A stretch of DNA of 60,253 nt. Origin: Streptomyces aculeolatus (GTDB lineage: Bacteria; Actinomycetota; Actinomycetes; Streptomycetales; Streptomycetaceae). Position numbers and translations under genes: made by a program. How positions within the stretch are numbered: the first letter of the stretch is position 1; each line of letters begins with the position of its first letter. The notes under the pieces are model-generated. The model saw nothing but the letters and a program-made list of their open reading frames with translations, searched no databases and was not told the DNA's origin. The stretch spans positions 1 to 60,253 of the forward strand of contig NZ_JAINRD010000037.1 in NCBI RefSeq assembly GCF_020400605.1, given 5' to 3'. Below, one piece after another: positions 58,260-60,253 of this stretch.

Positions 58260-58271
58260 AAGGTTCGGGGC

Positions 58272-58868
58272 ATGCCCGAGCAGCCGTCCAGCAGCCGCGG
58301 AGCCGCGACGTACCAGCGCATCGTCGACGCCGCCACCGAGGAGTTCGCCCGGCACGGCATCGCCGGCGCCCGCATCGAGCGGATCGTCGCCGCCGCCCGC
58401 ACCAACAAGGCGCAGCTCTACGGCTACTTCGGCAACAAGGACGCGCTCTTCGACGCGATCTTCTTCGCCTCGCTGGAGCGGATCACCAACGTCGTCCCCA
58501 TCGACGCCGCGGACCTCGCCGACTGGGCGGTGCGCCTCTACGACGAGTACCTCACCCGCCCGGATCTGATCCGGCTCGCGACCTGGGCGCGCCTGGAACG
58601 GCGCCCGACCGGGAACCTCGTGGCGGACCACGACCGCTACGACGACCACAAGCTCCGCGCCATCGCGGAGGCCCAGGCCGCCGGGCGCATCAGGCAGGGG
58701 GACCCCTTCGACCTGATGGCCGTGGTCATCGCCATGTCCATGGCCTGGTCGCCGGTGAGCAACGTCTACGCCGCCTCCGCCGAGGAGCCCGCGGACGTCC
58801 ACGACCAGCGGCGCGCCCTGCTCCGCGACTGCGTACAACGCGCCGTGGCCCCGGACCCGGGGGTCTGA
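58272..58868 (+). CDS. TetR-family repressor of the ADH gene
   Basis: 198 residues: helix-turn-helix at about 14-58 (RIVDAATEEFARHGIAGARI, IVAAARTNKAQLYGYFGNKD) and a short C-terminal domain (DAADLADWAVRLYDEYL, RPDLIRLATWARLERRP). ATG 58272 has TAAGGT seven bases upstream, suggesting leaderless transcription; upstream in-frame codons fall inside the operator. Divergent from the ADH gene, with twin operators covering both promoters. An aldehyde or electrophile is a reasonable ligand guess, no more. Confidence 0.9.
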   Translation: MPEQPSSSRGAATYQRIVDAATEEFARHGIAGARIERIVAAARTNKAQLYGYFGNKDALFDAIFFASLERITNVVPIDAADLADWAVRLYDEYLTRPDLIRLATWARLERRPTGNLVADHDRYDDHKLRAIAEAQAAGRIRQGDPFDLMAVVIAMSMAWSPVSNVYAASAEEPADVHDQRRALLRDCVQRAVAPDPGV

Positions 58869-58900
58869 GCAGCAGCCCCAGCCGGTTCCTCAGGGCTCCG

Positions 58901-59209
58901 TCAGGCCGGACCCTCGCCGCTCGCACGCGTGTCGGGGGCGCGGTGTTCGGCGGCGATGCCGAAGCGCCGTTCGCCCGTGGCGGATCCGGCGGGGCGGGCG
59001 GAGTGGACGCCGGAGACGGTGGTGATCACCTGCTCCTCGGCCGGCGGATTCTCCAACTGGTCGAGTTTCTCCAGGTCGGCGGCGGAGACGAGGGCCACGA
59101 GGGGCCGGCCGTGGCGCGTGACCACGACCCGCTCGCCGCCGTAGACGACGCGGTTGATCAGGTCGGCCAGTTCTGCGCGCGCTTGCGTCACCGGAATTTC
59201 GTACGCCAT
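58901..59209 (-). CDS. Phd/YefM-type antitoxin without a toxin partner
   Basis: 102 residues. The N-terminal DNA-binding domain is typical (MAYEIPVTQARAELADLIN, VVYGGERVVVTRHGRPLVAL, VSAADLEKLDQLE). The C-terminal 40 residues, which in true antitoxins fold onto the toxin, are Gly/Ala/Pro-rich here and look disordered. No RelE/YoeB, Doc or PIN-type toxin frame lies beside it. TATGCT (58-59 kb boundary, 59216-59221) is six bases before the ATG. Divergent from clpP with a TGTACA-containing inverted repeat between, so it is likely a repressor of both genes. Confidence 0.85.
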   Translation of the reverse strand: MAYEIPVTQARAELADLINRVVYGGERVVVTRHGRPLVALVSAADLEKLDQLENPPAEEQVITTVSGVHSARPAGSATGERRFGIAAEHRAPDTRASGEGPA

Positions 59210-59226
59210 GCTCCCAGCATAACCGG

Positions 59227-59243
59227 ATGTACGTCCTGTACAT
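59227..59243. promoter_or_regulatory. YefM/Phd-type operator between antitoxin and clpP
   Basis: ATGTAC-GTCCT-GTACAT is a perfect inverted repeat and contains TGTACA (59237-59242), the core bound by YefM. TACATT at 59239-59244 overlaps it and could be the -10 of clpP; the antitoxin -10 (TATGCT, reverse) is immediately adjacent. Confidence 0.7.
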
Positions 59244-59279
59244 TTTGCACTGAGGACCACCAAGCCGAGAGAGGGAGAG

Positions 59280-59927
59280 GTGCCGACGGCCATGGACAGC
59301 CCCAGGGCGCGCTACGTGCTGCCGGAATTCACCGAGCGGACGAGCAACGGGGTGCGCACGCAGGATCCGTACTCGAAGCTGCTGGAGGAGCGGATCGTCT
59401 TCCTCGGCACGCAGATCGACGACACGTCGGCGAACGACGTGATGGCCCAGCTCATGCACCTGGAGCACGCCGCGCCCGACCAGGACATCTCGCTGTACAT
59501 CAACTCGCCCGGCGGCTCGTTCACGGCGATGACCGCGATCTACGACACGATGCAGTTCGTCACCAGCGACATCGAGACCGTCTGTCTCGGCCAGGCCGCC
59601 TCCGCCGCCGCCGTGCTGCTGGCCGCGGGCACCCCCGGCAAGCGGTTCGTGCTCCCCGGGGCGCGGGTGCTCATCCACCAGCCGTCGTTCGCCGAGCCGC
59701 TGCGGGGGCAGGCGAGCGACCTGGAGATCCACGCGCGGGAGCTGCTGCGGCACCGCGCGCTGCTGGAGGAGCTGCTCGCCAAGCACTCGGGGACGCCCGT
59801 CGAGCAGGTCCGCGAGGACATCGAGCGCGACAAGATCCTCGACGCCGGGGAGGCCATCGCATACGGGCTGGCCGACCGGATGACCGAGAGCCGCAAGGGT
59901 ACGGGCACGCCGCGCTACGGGAGGTGA
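59280..59927 (+). CDS. clpP: ClpP ATP-dependent protease proteolytic subunit
   Basis: 215 residues of the ClpP serine peptidase. Catalytic Ser is in CLGQAASAAAVLLAAG, His in LIHQPSF and Asp in IERDKIL; YINSPGGSFTAM forms the oxyanion-side loop. Processing would remove the short N-terminal propeptide. The start is either GTG 59280 or ATG 59292; AGGGAGAGG before them does not decide. Streptomyces has several clpP copies; this one, with a divergent antitoxin, looks like an accessory rather than the essential clpP1. It is followed closely by another gene. Confidence 0.93.
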   Translation: MPTAMDSPRARYVLPEFTERTSNGVRTQDPYSKLLEERIVFLGTQIDDTSANDVMAQLMHLEHAAPDQDISLYINSPGGSFTAMTAIYDTMQFVTSDIETVCLGQAASAAAVLLAAGTPGKRFVLPGARVLIHQPSFAEPLRGQASDLEIHARELLRHRALLEELLAKHSGTPVEQVREDIERDKILDAGEAIAYGLADRMTESRKGTGTPRYGR

Positions 59928-59933
59928 CGGACC

Positions 59934-60253
59934 GTGCTGCCACCCGAACTGCCGCCGCTGCCCGCGCTGACGCGCGCGGAGGCGGAGGTGATCGACCGCT
60001 ATCTCGCCGCCGTCGACCAGTTGGGCCGCATCAACCCGGCGCGCGGCGCTGACACGTACGCGGGACTGCGTGCCGCGCAGGCGCTCGTGCGCACCGCGGT
60101 CGGGCTGCGCGACGCGCTGGCGCTGATGCACGAGCGGCGCGAGACCCGGATCCACGCGGCGACGATGGCGCGGGCCCTGCGGGTGCTCGACGGCGAGCGC
60201 CGCACCCGGCTGGTGGCGGTGCCACCGGGCCCGCGGGAGCCCGACGGGGCGCC
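59934..60253 (+). CDS. Unrecognised gene after clpP, cut by the window end
   Basis: GTG 59934 follows the clpP stop by six bases, with GGGAGG at 59920-59925, and the frame stays open to the window end (106 codons). The visible part begins MLPPELPPLPALTRAEAEVI, followed by a helical, Ala/Arg-rich stretch (AAQALVRTAVGLRDALALMH). I do not recognise it. The tight spacing suggests an operon and possible functional link with ClpP. Confidence 0.6.
   Translation, partial: MLPPELPPLPALTRAEAEVIDRYLAAVDQLGRINPARGADTYAGLRAAQALVRTAVGLRDALALMHERRETRIHAATMARALRVLDGERRTRLVAVPPGPREPDGA

Overview
The window reads as chromosomal DNA of a Streptomyces or a very close actinomycete. It is very G+C-rich with third-position GC bias, uses many GTG starts, has TTA codons confined to a few regulatory or metabolic genes, and carries SARP, MurT/GatD, CtaG, ClpP and a snapalysin-type protease. 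All assignments come from reading translations and DNA by eye; no search was run.

Region 1 (1-7.9 kb) is one edge of a type I polyketide cluster that continues left of the window. It starts inside the C-terminal end of a modular PKS (stop at 307). Next come a convergent MonCI/Lsd18-type flavin epoxidase gene and then a rightward operon: ferredoxin, P450, a FabH-like ketosynthase III, an FkbH-type glyceryl-ACP synthase and an alpha/beta hydrolase. KASIII + FkbH + hydrolase is the core of tetronate formation, and the epoxidase is of the kind found with polyethers. A tetronate, possibly oxidatively cyclised, is therefore predicted. The discrete ACP and the E2-like acyltransferase of known tetronate pathways are not in the window.

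Region 2 (8.0-28.3 kb) begins with a SARP activator gene that has an in-frame TTA codon. A leftward PKS pair follows. PKS A is AT-ACP-KS-ACP-KS-ACP-KR with a trans-AT-like acyltransferase at its own N terminus. PKS B is KS-(truncated AT remnant)-(DH-like)-ACP-TE. Divergent from them is a fatty acyl-AMP ligase, which suggests a fatty-acid starter. Then come a membrane protein/TetR pair with a clear operator, a one-chain fusion of a PptH-like metallophosphoesterase with a PptT/Sfp-type phosphopantetheinyl transferase (also with a TTA codon), and an ATP-grasp ligase. The logic suggested is: FAAL loads ACP1, the fused AT serves all AT-less modules, the TE releases the chain, and the ATP-grasp enzyme may add an amide.

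Region 3 (28.3-44.2 kb) is mostly secreted or extracellular functions: a membrane-anchored unknown, a lipoprotein, a fungal-wall-lytic set (GH18, GH16-CBM13, GH64) sharing operator-like motifs, an alpha/beta hydrolase, snapalysin, an orphan NarL regulator, a hydrolase homologue lacking its catalytic Ser and His, and GH115 alpha-glucuronidase next to a LacI regulator.

Region 4 (44.2-60.25 kb) is housekeeping and stress: a zinc-ribbon protein, a small membrane protein, CtaG, GatD-MurT, TetR/acyl-CoA dehydrogenase, PlsC, PARG, an MMPL-histidine kinase-response regulator operon, a cupin, alcohol dehydrogenase/TetR with twin operators, and a toxin-less Phd/YefM antitoxin divergent from ClpP. The window ends inside an unrecognised gene. 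I saw no tRNA, rRNA, CRISPR array, insertion sequence or attachment site.
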